Part shown: positions 23,756 through 32,905 of the stretch, one piece after another
Layout of the letters: each line of letters starts with the position of its first letter
Position numbering within the stretch: position 1 is the stretch's first letter
Assembly: GCA_026645735.1 (NCBI GenBank)
Contig: JAPKMT010000030.1
Location: 1-42,087 of the forward strand
Direction: 5' to 3'
Length of the DNA: 42,087 nucleotides
From: Flexilinea sp.
GTDB taxonomy: Bacteria; Chloroflexota; Anaerolineae; Anaerolineales; Anaerolineaceae
Made by a program: the position numbers and the translations under genes
Notes under the pieces: generated by a model
The model's database searches: none
Seen by the model: the letters and a program-made list of their open reading frames with translations, nothing else
Told to the model about the DNA's origin: nothing

Positions 23756-26482
23756 TTAATAAGATCCGGCAGATTTATTGACACGGATTTCAAAGTTGCT
23801 GAAAGCACAATCGACATATTGCGTATTTTTCTCGATATAAGTTCCCAGAAACATGGTGACATGGCTGGTGATTCCATCTTCCACTTCACCAATGAAGACA
23901 CCATCGATAAAAACATTGGCGGTTCCATCGATTCGGATGATGTCGATTCTGTAAGTTCTGCCGACTTCTCCATAATTACTGAGATCAATGAATTCCACAC
24001 TTTCCTTTTCCGGATATGCGTATGTGCTAATTGCGTATCCCGGTTCAACATCAAACCATTTGAATCGGTTTTCTCCAGCAATTTCTTTGTCTGTATACGA
24101 AACATAGCAGTTGCCATAGCCATCGGAAGGTTGGACTTCTGTAATCGTGACATCCGCATGAAGTGCAAAATTGCGAAATGATCCTAATTGCGTGTTTAAA
24201 TAATGTCCATAGCTGTCTTCTTCTGTTGTGCCTCCCGGTGCATCCAGTATGGTGTGGTATGTCCCATTTACCAATCGCGAATGGTATATTACACCCTCAC
24301 TGACAGTCTCATCGTTTTCTGAAATCCCCCAATTGTTTGGATTAACTGCAATATTCGGGAAAAGCGTTTGTACCTGGCCCAGCAGATTTTGTTTTTCCGG
24401 ATTGACCTGAGGAGAAGGATTTTGGATGGGACTCTGGATGGTTTGAATATTCTGTGTGGTTCGAATTTCAAAATTATTGAATGCACAATCGGTATAGGTA
24501 CCCCCGCTTCCTGTGTATGAGCCAAACCACCAATTGATATTTCCCTCCATTTCATCCCATATTTCTTCGACTAAAACGCCATCGATGAAAATACTGGTCG
24601 TTCCATTCATCCGGATAATATTAATGCTGTAATTTCGACCGATTTCTCCAAAGGCGCTTAAATCAATTCCTTCCTGGTATGCCCCGCCATTATCCTGGGA
24701 ATAGCCAAAGGATTCATCTCCAAGAAAAAGATGAACAGATCGGTACAGTTCATCTTGTATCGTTTTCCCGTTGGTATATGCCAGTACGCAATTTCCTGTG
24801 CTTCCGGCAGGAAGGACTTCAGAAAGCGTTACATCCGCATGAAAAACGAAGTCGCTGATGGAGACAGTATTTTGCCGGAAATACTCTCCATAGCTGAATC
24901 CTTCTGTCAGAGGGACTGGTGAACTGAAAATGGTATGGTAGATTCCATTTTTAAAGAGGGTTGTGTAATTTTTCCCGTCTCCGAGATTTGTCTGTAAGTT
25001 TTCCAATCCCGAATTATTTTTGTCAAGTATGATGGTTGGAAACAGAGATTCAATTTGTTCCAGTTGTATTGGCTGATTCTCAACGGCTTGATTGCCAGGC
25101 TCGGAAATCAGGCTTACCGGACTGGTATCTCCTGGCGACGTTTGTAGATTATCACGAGTGCGAACCTGAAAATTCTTAAATGAACAATCAACGGTTTGTC
25201 CTGCTTCACCCAGCATGGTACCAATATTCAGCGAAACATCTTCGATAGCGTTATCATTCACTTCACCGATGAAGACCTGATTAAAGTAAATATTTGCAAC
25301 ACCGTTTACTCGGATAATATCAATACTGTCTTCTGTTCCGATTTGCCCGTAGGATTCCAGGCTGAACCAGTCCTGATATTGTGAAGAGGATGGGTTCGCG
25401 CTGTTTCCTGTATAGATCGTGAATCCCGGTTCGATAACCAACCGTTGATAATAATCCAAATTGGTCCGGTCGGGATATAAATTGGAATAGGATAAGTAAC
25501 ATCGGCCTATATTATCCACAGGCAGCATTTCACCTTTGGTGATATCCACATGAAGATGGAAATCATGCAGGAGGCCGGATTCAGCAGTGACAGCTCGGAT
25601 TAAATAAGTTATCTCTTTCAACGGAGATTGTGTTTTTATCCCTAAGTGATAGTCTCCGTTTTCCGCTTTCCCTTCAAAAATAATTCCTTCGCCTTTATCC
25701 TGTTGAAAATCGTTTTGTCCCCAGTTGTTTTGGTCAATTGCAACTTTTGGAAATATTGTCGGAACAAGAGACAGCAATAGTTGTTTATCGATACCATTGA
25801 TAAAAACTTCAGAGATCGCCGGTTCTGAATCGGATTTTTCGATCTGAATGTCTTCAATTTGGGATGGGGGGGAAGTAGGATTCGGTTTGATCAGCCTGTC
25901 AAAAATCGAACCGGAAGCTGGTTCATCCATTGCAGAAGCATTCGATTGGTTGTTGTCTTCTTCAGTTTCATCAGCAAGCAATGATTCATTTTGATTGATT
26001 TGCGTAATTTCATTTTCATCGGATGCAGTTTCAACATCTGCTCCTTCGACTATGTTATCGATTTGCCAAACCATATCATCTGTTGAGGGTCCCCAACCAG
26101 GCTGGTAATATATTTTATAAGGTCCGGGTTCCTGCATCTTAAAACAGACTAATCCAGTTAATTCTGAGTTAGGGAGAATTGTCCCATCGATCGTCGCACC
26201 ACTGCAGCTAAATGAGTCATTGGTCAGGCTCTGTCCGGCAGCGTTTTCTAACCGAAAACTGAGAAATGATGATACTTTGATGTCGGAAGTACCGGTATTT
26301 TGAATCAAAAAGTTGATTTCAATTCGGTCACCATCGATCACAGCTGTCTTGAGTGTAATATTTCGATCATTCTTGCTGATGGTCTCTCTTATCTGAGGTA
26401 TTTTCCAAAATGCTGCAACAGTGAAAGAGGGGATCGCCAGTAGAACCAGGATCAATACGAGGATATTTCGATAGCGTTTCAA
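23756..26482 (-). CDS. Secreted protein with DUF4352-like domain and three LamG/lectin-like repeats
   Basis: A 908-residue exported protein. A signal peptide (about 1-24, ending near FTVAA) is followed by a DUF4352-like immunoglobulin fold (about 30-150, with DRIEINFLIQNTGTSDIKV and a Cys pair), an acidic Asn/Glu/Ser-rich linker, and three homologous domains of about 200 residues (about 235-455, 475-690, 710-905). Each repeat runs from an LFP-x-[IV]-x-x-[DN]-x-N-N segment through D-[IV]-I-R-x-[ND]-G to DCAFNNFEIR and has one Cys pair. The fold resembles LamG/concanavalin-type glycan-binding modules; no catalytic residues are apparent. The start is a TTG behind a strong AAGGAGG. It is the last gene of a three-paralogue group. 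Confidence 0.84.
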   Translation of the reverse strand: MKRYRNILVLILVLLAIPSFTVAAFWKIPQIRETISKNDRNITLKTAVIDGDRIEINFLIQNTGTSDIKVSSFLSFRLENAAGQSLTNDSFSCSGATIDGTILPNSELTGLVCFKMQEPGPYKIYYQPGWGPSTDDMVWQIDNIVEGADVETASDENEITQINQNESLLADETEEDNNQSNASAMDEPASGSIFDRLIKPNPTSPPSQIEDIQIEKSDSEPAISEVFINGIDKQLLLSLVPTIFPKVAIDQNNWGQNDFQQDKGEGIIFEGKAENGDYHLGIKTQSPLKEITYLIRAVTAESGLLHDFHLHVDITKGEMLPVDNIGRCYLSYSNLYPDRTNLDYYQRLVIEPGFTIYTGNSANPSSSQYQDWFSLESYGQIGTEDSIDIIRVNGVANIYFNQVFIGEVNDNAIEDVSLNIGTMLGEAGQTVDCSFKNFQVRTRDNLQTSPGDTSPVSLISEPGNQAVENQPIQLEQIESLFPTIILDKNNSGLENLQTNLGDGKNYTTLFKNGIYHTIFSSPVPLTEGFSYGEYFRQNTVSISDFVFHADVTLSEVLPAGSTGNCVLAYTNGKTIQDELYRSVHLFLGDESFGYSQDNGGAYQEGIDLSAFGEIGRNYSINIIRMNGTTSIFIDGVLVEEIWDEMEGNINWWFGSYTGSGGTYTDCAFNNFEIRTTQNIQTIQSPIQNPSPQVNPEKQNLLGQVQTLFPNIAVNPNNWGISENDETVSEGVIYHSRLVNGTYHTILDAPGGTTEEDSYGHYLNTQLGSFRNFALHADVTITEVQPSDGYGNCYVSYTDKEIAGENRFKWFDVEPGYAISTYAYPEKESVEFIDLSNYGEVGRTYRIDIIRIDGTANVFIDGVFIGEVEDGITSHVTMFLGTYIEKNTQYVDCAFSNFEIRVNKSAGSY

Positions 26483-26544
26483 ATTTCCCTCCTTATTACC
26501 AGCGACTACTGGTTTTTTTTGATTCGATCAACATTAAGGTCAGT

Positions 26545-28755
26545 TCATCTCGGTTTTTTGATAATTTTGTCAAAAAACGAACCTGAATTTTGCGGATTTT
26601 CTTTCGATTCATTCAAAGGTCGTTCGATTTCTTCCTGTTCTGTTATCGTTTCTTCGATGGTACGAATTTCAAAATTATCAAAGGTACAATCAGCGTATTG
26701 GCTGCCTTCGATAAGATCGGTGCCAAGTAACAAGAATACATTCTCACCGATTTCATCTTTAATTTCGCTGACAAATTGTCCGTCGACGAAAAAGGATGCA
26801 ATTCCATCTTTGCGGATGACATCGATACCGTAACTCTGCCCGATCATCTGATAATTTTTCAAATCCATCAAATCTCGAGATTCTCGTCCTTTTGATTCTG
26901 AAGATGAGAATAAGAATGCTTTATGTCCAGGAATGAAATATAAGTTTTTAAAATCTTTAGTCCCTGTCAGTCCACTGTTCGAATAAGCAATCCAACAATA
27001 GCCGCCATTTTTTTCCGGCTGGGCTTCAAGTGCTTTAACATCCATATGAAGGGCAAAATTATTGAAAGTGCCTAAATCTTTACTGATTTGCTCTGCATTT
27101 CCCCAACGATTGACAGCAGGAGTCTGTGCACTCAAAATGATGTGATGGACTCCTCCTTCATTTTTTGTCGTAAATGAATTGCCACTGCCCAGATCGGTTT
27201 GAGAGTCAGTTACTCCCCAATTTTCCTCATTCAAGGACACTTTTGAAAAATTCACGGGCGCATCTTGCAGCATCTGTTGTTTCAACAAAATGGTATCCTG
27301 ATTCAGGCAGTTGGCCCTTAATCCCGATACAACGCCATCCATCGGCTTTGGAGCAGGCATCGCATTTTTCAGATAACACTTGGCTTCCTCTCCCAATATT
27401 CCTGGAGAAACATAGGTAAATGCGATACAGCTGACATCCTCCACACAGGCAACAGAACATTCCAGCGGATCAGGGGAGGTCAGTTTAACGCTGCGATAGT
27501 CCAATCCCGGACGATCCACATTCTGTTCCAGGCAGGTTGATGGGATGATTTCGCTCGAATCGGCTGGTTTAATTTCAGGTCCATCGAGAACAGTCTGTTT
27601 TTGAGTGGTACGGATTTCGATATTGTCAAAACTGCAGGCAGCATTCTGTCCGCCGGTCATTAAAGTCATACCCAGAAAACCGGAAACATCCCCATCGATT
27701 CCATCACTGACTTCACCGACAAAATTGCCATCGATAAATGCATTGGCTACACCATTTTGGCGGATCACATCCAGATGATATTTTCTTCCAGGATCACCAT
27801 AACTGCTCAGATCAACCAGGGTATCGCTTTTTCCGCCCTCTGCTTCGGTGTAAGTGTAGGTATAGATTCCATAGCCGAGTTTGAAAACGAGCTCTTTAAA
27901 GTCACTCCCTTGCACGAGATTATGGTTTGTGTAGACGAAAAAGCAATAGCCATCGCTGCCGTCTGGCTGAACTTCAGATAATGTAATATCTGAGCGAAAA
28001 GCAAAATCGCCAAAGGATCCTAAGTCCGGATTAATATAATTTCCTGAAGTGTTACTTTTTGCAAGCGGAGCGGGTGCATTGATTCGTTCTGTGTAAATTT
28101 CATCGGTATAATCCGTCTTGAAAGTTTTGCCGTCACCCAAATCGCGGGATTCCAAAGGCAAAGCCATATTGCTTTCATCAACTGAAACCTGGGGAAACAC
28201 CATTTCCAAATTATTCAACAGCTGCAATTTTTGAGGATCGACTGTCGGAATTGCTGTCGGAATTGCCAGTGGTACCGCGGTCGAGGCGGGGATGGGAGTT
28301 GCCGTTGGAACCGGCGTTGGTGGGATAGGCATCGGGATTGCTGTCCACATTAGATCTTCGGGTGAAGCTCCCCATCCAAGCTGGTAGAAGATCTTATACG
28401 GGGATGGTTCTCTGGTTTTGAAACAGACAGAACCTGTTTTACTGTCCCCGGGTATGATTTTTCCGTCGATAGTGGCGTTTTTGCAACTGAATGAATCATT
28501 GGCTAAAGACACTCCACCATTATTTTCAGCCCGAAAACTCAGAAAAGAATCGATTTTTATATCTTCAATTCCTGTATTTTGGACAGTGAAATTCAGCTCA
28601 ACCAAATTTTCCGAAATTTCTGCTGCATTAAGAGTCACTTTCCTTCCATTACGCTCGATCGTTGATCCAATATAATATGCTTCGGATTGTGCTGCGACAT
28701 TGGAAGGAAAAAGAAAAATGAGAAAAAGTGTAAAGATCGACATTCTTTTTTTCAT
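26545..28755 (-). CDS. Secreted paralogue with DUF4352-like, two LamG-like and one PAN/Apple-like domain
   Basis: A 736-residue exported protein. A signal peptide (to about residue 22, VAAQ) is followed by a DUF4352-like domain (about 28-140), a Pro/Thr/Val linker (PTPVPTATPIPASTAVPL), a first LamG-like repeat (about 180-385), a cysteine-rich PAN/Apple-like module (about 405-485: CLEQNV, CSVACVEDVSCIAFTY, CYLKN, LRANC), and a second LamG-like repeat (about 495-710). PAN modules bind proteins or carbohydrates. The domain set suggests adhesion to glycans or other cells rather than catalysis. It lies 62 nt upstream of its longer paralogue and is probably cotranscribed with it. Confidence 0.85.
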   Translation of the reverse strand: MKKRMSIFTLFLIFLFPSNVAAQSEAYYIGSTIERNGRKVTLNAAEISENLVELNFTVQNTGIEDIKIDSFLSFRAENNGGVSLANDSFSCKNATIDGKIIPGDSKTGSVCFKTREPSPYKIFYQLGWGASPEDLMWTAIPMPIPPTPVPTATPIPASTAVPLAIPTAIPTVDPQKLQLLNNLEMVFPQVSVDESNMALPLESRDLGDGKTFKTDYTDEIYTERINAPAPLAKSNTSGNYINPDLGSFGDFAFRSDITLSEVQPDGSDGYCFFVYTNHNLVQGSDFKELVFKLGYGIYTYTYTEAEGGKSDTLVDLSSYGDPGRKYHLDVIRQNGVANAFIDGNFVGEVSDGIDGDVSGFLGMTLMTGGQNAACSFDNIEIRTTQKQTVLDGPEIKPADSSEIIPSTCLEQNVDRPGLDYRSVKLTSPDPLECSVACVEDVSCIAFTYVSPGILGEEAKCYLKNAMPAPKPMDGVVSGLRANCLNQDTILLKQQMLQDAPVNFSKVSLNEENWGVTDSQTDLGSGNSFTTKNEGGVHHIILSAQTPAVNRWGNAEQISKDLGTFNNFALHMDVKALEAQPEKNGGYCWIAYSNSGLTGTKDFKNLYFIPGHKAFLFSSSESKGRESRDLMDLKNYQMIGQSYGIDVIRKDGIASFFVDGQFVSEIKDEIGENVFLLLGTDLIEGSQYADCTFDNFEIRTIEETITEQEEIERPLNESKENPQNSGSFFDKIIKKPR

Positions 28756-28961
28756 GAGATTTTGCCTTTTAAATTGGTTTTATAATCAATAGAGCAAGAA
28801 AATGATTCCTGTTCTAAAGAAAGTGAAAAAGGTTCGTGTTGCTGATTCTTGCATCCTTATTTTGGAAACCACAAACCTTTTTCAATAATAAGTTGTATAA
28901 AAATTATCATCTATCAAGCTCTTGCTTGATTGGAAAAAACGTCAAGTGAGTAGGTGGCAGG

Positions 28962-29846
28962 TTATTTTGTCCGAATTTCAAAATTATCATAGGAACAGTC
29001 AACATATTGGCTGCCCTTATCCACGAAAGTACCAAACCATACTGTAACTTCTCCGGATATTCCATCTTCCGCTTCACCGATATATTCACCATCAATATAA
29101 ATATCGGTAAAACCATTTTGGCGGATGATGTCTACACCGAATGTTCTGCCGATCTCCCAATATTTACTTAGGTCATACCAAAATGTATTTTTCTGACTGG
29201 ATGAATTATAGGCATCAATGTTGTATCCCAATTCCACGTCAAACCAATTGCTGGTTCCTTCATCTACGAATCTTGAATTAGTATAAGACAGGATACAATC
29301 CCCATATCCGTCAGCAGGGCGAATTTCGGAAAGCGTAATGTCTGCATGTAGAGCAAAATCGGTAAATGGACCTATATCGGATTGAAAAAATTCGCCATAG
29401 GAATCACCCTCAGTAAAAGGTGCTGATGCACTGAAAATGGTATGGTAAGCACCTTTTTGAAAACGGGTTAAATATTTTTTTCCATCTTCTAGATCATCCT
29501 GCCAGCCATACAAGCCCAGACTTTTTTCATCATAAGCAATGTTTGGAAAAAGATTCTTGATTTCTTCCATGATTGAGATATTTTCAACAGGGACTTCCGT
29601 TGTGATATTTTGTTCCGGTGTTTGTGTAGCAGGTACTTTGGGGAGCAGTTTATCAAAAACTGATCCGGATTGTGAGTTTGATGGTGTGGCTTTAATGGGT
29701 TCTATCGTGATGACCACTGGTTCCGCAGTATCTTCAACTGTGGGATGGATTACATCCTGAGAAAAGACAAATCCAGATTGGGCACCAGCACTACTGAATG
29801 AAATCAGAATGACAACAATAATCAGGAAAAAACTCTTCTTTTTCAT
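28962..29846 (-). CDS. Secreted paralogue with a single LamG/lectin-like domain
   Basis: A 294-residue exported protein. A signal peptide (MKKKSFFLIIVVILISFSSAGA, cleavage before QSG) is followed by a linker with a SGSVFDKLLPK stretch also found in the two paralogues, and one LamG-like domain (about 92-294) ending in YVDCSYDNFEIRTK. It keeps the repeat's Cys pair (GDCILSY and VDCSY) and lacks the DUF4352-like domain. It is the simplest version of the repeat and the promoter-proximal gene. The 206-nt gap to the next paralogue contains a small hairpin (ATCAAGC / GCTTGAT, 28913-28930) that may reduce read-through. Confidence 0.84.
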   Translation of the reverse strand: MKKKSFFLIIVVILISFSSAGAQSGFVFSQDVIHPTVEDTAEPVVITIEPIKATPSNSQSGSVFDKLLPKVPATQTPEQNITTEVPVENISIMEEIKNLFPNIAYDEKSLGLYGWQDDLEDGKKYLTRFQKGAYHTIFSASAPFTEGDSYGEFFQSDIGPFTDFALHADITLSEIRPADGYGDCILSYTNSRFVDEGTSNWFDVELGYNIDAYNSSSQKNTFWYDLSKYWEIGRTFGVDIIRQNGFTDIYIDGEYIGEAEDGISGEVTVWFGTFVDKGSQYVDCSYDNFEIRTK

Positions 29847-29949
29847 AATACTACCTGTCCTTTTGGATCAAACCGATACATATTAAACTGGGGTAAATGC
29901 GTTCTATCGATATCATTTTGTCGGGACGAACTCAATGATTCTATTTTGA

Positions 29950-29978
29950 ATTATATTGAAAAAATGGTGATATTTCAA
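29950..29978 (-). promoter_or_regulatory. Promoter of the secreted-protein gene group
   Basis: On the minus strand TTGAAA (29978-29973), 17 nt and TATAAT (29955-29950) form a strong sigma-70-type promoter about 100 nt upstream of the 29846 start codon. The palindromic element copy E begins 10 bp upstream of the -35 box. Confidence 0.63.
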
Positions 29979-29987
29979 CATGGATCC

Positions 29988-30110
29988 CAGCAATTCGAAT
30001 TATGAGAGGGATTTTTTGTTGTCGTGTTGTTTTTGCGCTTCGCGCAAAAACAACACGACAACAAATTTCCTCTTTTTATTTGAAAGGTTAATCCATATTT
30101 CGAATCGCTG
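29988..30110. mobile_element. Full-length palindromic MITE, copy E (123 bp)
   Basis: Ends CAGCAATTCGAATTATG and CCATATTTCGAATCGCTG are inverted repeats. A perfect 24-bp stem spans 30015-30038 and 30042-30065, loop TTC, with the variable segment TCGTGTTG mirrored by CAACACGA. No convincing target duplication was found. It lies between the divergent secreted-protein promoter and der. The remaining 130 nt before der hold no clear feature beyond a purine-rich ribosome site. Confidence 0.86.
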
Positions 30111-30241
30111 GCTAAAATCACCGAGTTTTTCCATCAGCGCTGTAAAATGGTAAAATCATAGATCGTCAGTTAACCAAATGAATTATTTTGATAGAAATAA
30201 GTTTCATATAAAAGATGGCTGAGCAAGGAAGGTAATAAAAC

Positions 30242-31606
30242 ATGAAAAAACCGATCGTGGCGCTGGTTGGGCGCCCTAATGTAGGAAAGAGTACATTGTT
30301 CAATCGCATGTCTGGAACACAGGATGCGATCGTCGATGATGTACCCGGCACGACGCGCGATCGCCTGTTCGGCCATGCTGAATGGAGTGGAGTAGAATTT
30401 GATATTGTAGATACGGGTGGGATTGATCCGAGTTTTTCGAAACAGACCGCACCGTTATCCATCGGATCTTCCGATTTTATCTCAGAAATTCGATCACAGG
30501 CGTTATTGGCTGTAAAAGAAGCGGACGTAGTTCTATTTCTGGTTGATGCGATATCTGGTGTTACGCTTGCGGATCGTGAAATTGCTGAGATTTTGCGTAA
30601 AAGTCAAAAAGTCGTTGATGGTGTGGAAAAACCACCTGTGCTGTTAGTCGTTAATAAAGCTGATTCTTCCAGACAAAGAAATACAATTACCGAATTTTAT
30701 GAATTGGGAATGGGAGAACCATTTCCAATATCTGCGATTCATGGAACTGAAACTGGCGATATGCTGGATGAATTAATCCGTTTATTTCCTGAACAGGAAA
30801 ATGAACCAGAGGATGATTCGGTAAAAATTGCAATCGTTGGAAAACCAAATGTTGGAAAATCCAGCTTGTTAAACCGTCTGGTAGGTGAAGAACGCGCTAT
30901 CGTCAGTGACATTGCCGGTACAACTCGTGATGCGATCGATACAAAAATGATGTTTGATGGCATACCAGTGACGCTGATTGACACTGCTGGCATTCGTCGC
31001 CGAGGGAAAATAGAACCGGGCGTTGAAAAATTTTCAGTGATTCGCTCCATGCGTGCGATTGAACAGGCGGATGTTTCCTTATTGGTCATTGATGCGACAC
31101 AGGGTATTTCCGTTCAGGATGCCCATATTGCCGGCTATATATTGGATGAGTGGAAAAGCGTGGTGGTCGTCGTCAATAAATGGGATGCTATCGAAAAAGA
31201 CACCTACACAATGCAGACCTATACGGAAAAAATCCGGAATGAGTTGAATTTTATGCCCTATGTTCCGATTCTTTTTGTTTCTGCGCTGACAAAATTACGT
31301 GTCAACCAGATCATGCCGATGGCTTTACAGGTGCAGGAAGAACGCTTAGTCCGAATAAAAACTTCGGCTCTGAATGAAGTTATTCATGATGCTCAGGACA
31401 AACACCATGCAACATCAAAAACCGGCCGATCTTTAAGTATGTATTACGCCACACAGGTTCGCAGCGATCCACCGACATTCCTGATTTATGTTAACGATCC
31501 GGAACTGGCGCATTTCAGCTACAAAAGGTATCTTGAAAACCAGATTCGGGAACGTTTCAGTTTTATCGGTACTCCGATACGGATTGCTTTTAAGGCGAGA
31601 AGGTAA
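30242..31606 (+). CDS. der: Der (EngA), double-GTPase ribosome assembly factor
   Basis: GTPase needed for 50S subunit assembly. There are two tandem G domains: the first with GRPNVGKSTLFNR, DVPGTTRDR, DTGG and NKAD; the second with GKPNVGKSSLLNR, DIAGTTRDAID, DTAG and NKWD. A C-terminal KH-like domain ends in FIGTPIRIAFKARR. The 454-residue length is typical. AAGGAAGG lies 9 nt before the ATG. It is followed by a decayed mobile element and then lepB on the same strand. Confidence 0.97.
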   Translation: MKKPIVALVGRPNVGKSTLFNRMSGTQDAIVDDVPGTTRDRLFGHAEWSGVEFDIVDTGGIDPSFSKQTAPLSIGSSDFISEIRSQALLAVKEADVVLFLVDAISGVTLADREIAEILRKSQKVVDGVEKPPVLLVVNKADSSRQRNTITEFYELGMGEPFPISAIHGTETGDMLDELIRLFPEQENEPEDDSVKIAIVGKPNVGKSSLLNRLVGEERAIVSDIAGTTRDAIDTKMMFDGIPVTLIDTAGIRRRGKIEPGVEKFSVIRSMRAIEQADVSLLVIDATQGISVQDAHIAGYILDEWKSVVVVVNKWDAIEKDTYTMQTYTEKIRNELNFMPYVPILFVSALTKLRVNQIMPMALQVQEERLVRIKTSALNEVIHDAQDKHHATSKTGRSLSMYYATQVRSDPPTFLIYVNDPELAHFSYKRYLENQIRERFSFIGTPIRIAFKARR

Positions 31607-31625
31607 TCTAAGGTAATCTGAGAAA

Positions 31626-31742
31626 CAACGATTCGAATTATGAGGACAATCATTCGTTGTTGTGACGTTGCACTTCGCGTTACATTACAACCATAAGTTT
31701 TATCTCTTCGTTCAAAAGGAAAGTCCAAGTAATAAATTGCTG
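31626..31742. mobile_element. Decayed palindromic MITE, copy G (117 bp)
   Basis: The left end is CAACGATTCGAATTATGAGG and the right end AATAAATTGCTG. The central palindrome is recognisable (GTTGTTGTGACGTTGCACTT and CGCGTTACATTACAAC) but has lost much pairing. Flanks TCTGAGAAA (31617-31625) and TCTGATTAA (31743-31751) agree at 7 of 9 positions. It serves as the decayed contrast to copies with intact stems. The remaining 206 nt before lepB are AT-rich with no clear promoter. Confidence 0.7.
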
Positions 31743-31948
31743 TCTGATTAAAAAGATGTTTAGAACTGCACAGGGAATAAATTGGTTTAGGAATAATGAT
31801 GCCCCGCAATGTTAAGAAAAATTTAATGTAAAGCCTGTTCAGTTTATGAAAGAAGGAATTTAATTTGAAGTGGGTTCTTATAAAAACAGGTGTATGATTA
31901 TAAAAATGTTGAAAATTTCTGATTTGAATGGAGTGAAATCAGCAGACA

Positions 31949-32602
31949 ATGTCAAAGCAACAACCCGTAAAAAGAGAATCAATGAATAAACGGCCGCTAG
32001 AAAAAAAAGAGCCGGAGAAGAAAAAAACGACAATTGGGATGATTTGGGAAATTGTTCAAACATTATTAATGGCCGCAGTCTTATATTTTGCGATAGATTT
32101 TTGTATTGCCAGAGTTCGCGTTGAAAATATCAGTATGGAGACTACGTTTACAGAAGGTGAATTGCTGATGGTGAACAAACTGAATTATAAATTCAGTGAA
32201 CCGAAACGCGGTGATGTGGTTATTTTTGAAGCTCCGAAAACTCCCGGCGAAGATTATATTAAAAGAATGATCGGGCTTCCTGGCGATCATATTGAAGTGA
32301 AAGAAGGAAAACTGTTTATTAATGGGAATGAAATCACTGAAGAATGGATTCACGAACCCATGATCTATTCCGGTTCGTGGGACGTACCGGAGAACTCCTA
32401 CTTCGTTTTGGGTGACAATCGGAATCATTCTTCGGATTCTCATAGCTGGGGTTTTGTACCCCGGGATAACCTGGTCGGCAATGCATTTTTCCGTTATTGG
32501 CCGATAAATCATATTCGGATTATCAATAACGCGATTGTGCTGCCCGGTGAGGAAGAGATCGCTGCAGTCAAGGAGGAAAAGAATGGAACAGGAACGAATT
32601 AA
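31949..32602 (+). CDS. lepB: LepB, signal peptidase I
   Basis: Membrane serine protease that cleaves Sec and Tat signal peptides, including those of the secreted proteins and transpeptidase encoded nearby. The 217-residue protein has a charged cytoplasmic start, one transmembrane helix (about 33-53), the Ser motif ENISMETTF (usually S-M-x-P-T; here Thr replaces Pro), the Lys motif YIKRMIGLPGD, and the C-terminal box YFVLGDNRNHSSDSHSWGFVP. The ATG has only a weak ribosome site. The end overlaps the zinc-finger gene by 20 nt. Confidence 0.94.
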   Translation: MSKQQPVKRESMNKRPLEKKEPEKKKTTIGMIWEIVQTLLMAAVLYFAIDFCIARVRVENISMETTFTEGELLMVNKLNYKFSEPKRGDVVIFEAPKTPGEDYIKRMIGLPGDHIEVKEGKLFINGNEITEEWIHEPMIYSGSWDVPENSYFVLGDNRNHSSDSHSWGFVPRDNLVGNAFFRYWPINHIRIINNAIVLPGEEEIAAVKEEKNGTGTN

Positions 32603-32867
32603 GTATTGCCCTGAATGTCAGGTCGGAATACCACATTTCGGATTTGCCACCTATTTTACCTGGATTGAAGATGAGCTGATCACAGTGCCGGATTTCCCCT
32701 GCTGGATTTGCGACGTTTGTGGACGCAGAGAATGGGATTCTCATTCATTAATGCAGCTAAATCTCTTATTGAGCCCGAATGCCGGGAAACTTTTACAGAA
32801 GAGACGTCCGATTACAAGCGACAGAGATCTTCCGATCCGCAAAACCACACGGAAAACACTGCATTGA
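32583..32867 (+). CDS. YgiT-type zinc-finger protein
   Basis: A 94-residue protein with two CxxC pairs (YCPEC and CWICDVC) followed by GRREWD, matching the YgiT/MqsA N-terminal zinc finger, but without a helix-turn-helix antitoxin domain or a partner toxin. ATG 32583 has a strong AAGGAGG inside the lepB end, so the gene is coupled to lepB by a 20-nt overlap. The C-terminus is short and basic (KRRPITSDRDLPIRKTTRK). It may bind nucleic acid; the function is unknown. An 8-bp inverted repeat (TGATGGAT / ATCCATCA, 32865-32889) follows the stop. Confidence 0.8.
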   Translation: MEQERIKYCPECQVGIPHFGFATYFTWIEDELITVPDFPCWICDVCGRREWDSHSLMQLNLLLSPNAGKLLQKRRPITSDRDLPIRKTTRKTLH

Positions 32868-32905
32868 TGGATGGATTCTATATCCATCATATCAAAAGTA
32901 AACTT

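Noticed and set aside
32583..32867. Toxin-antitoxin pair
   Set aside because: The zinc-finger protein lacks a DNA-binding antitoxin domain, and neither neighbour is a toxin.
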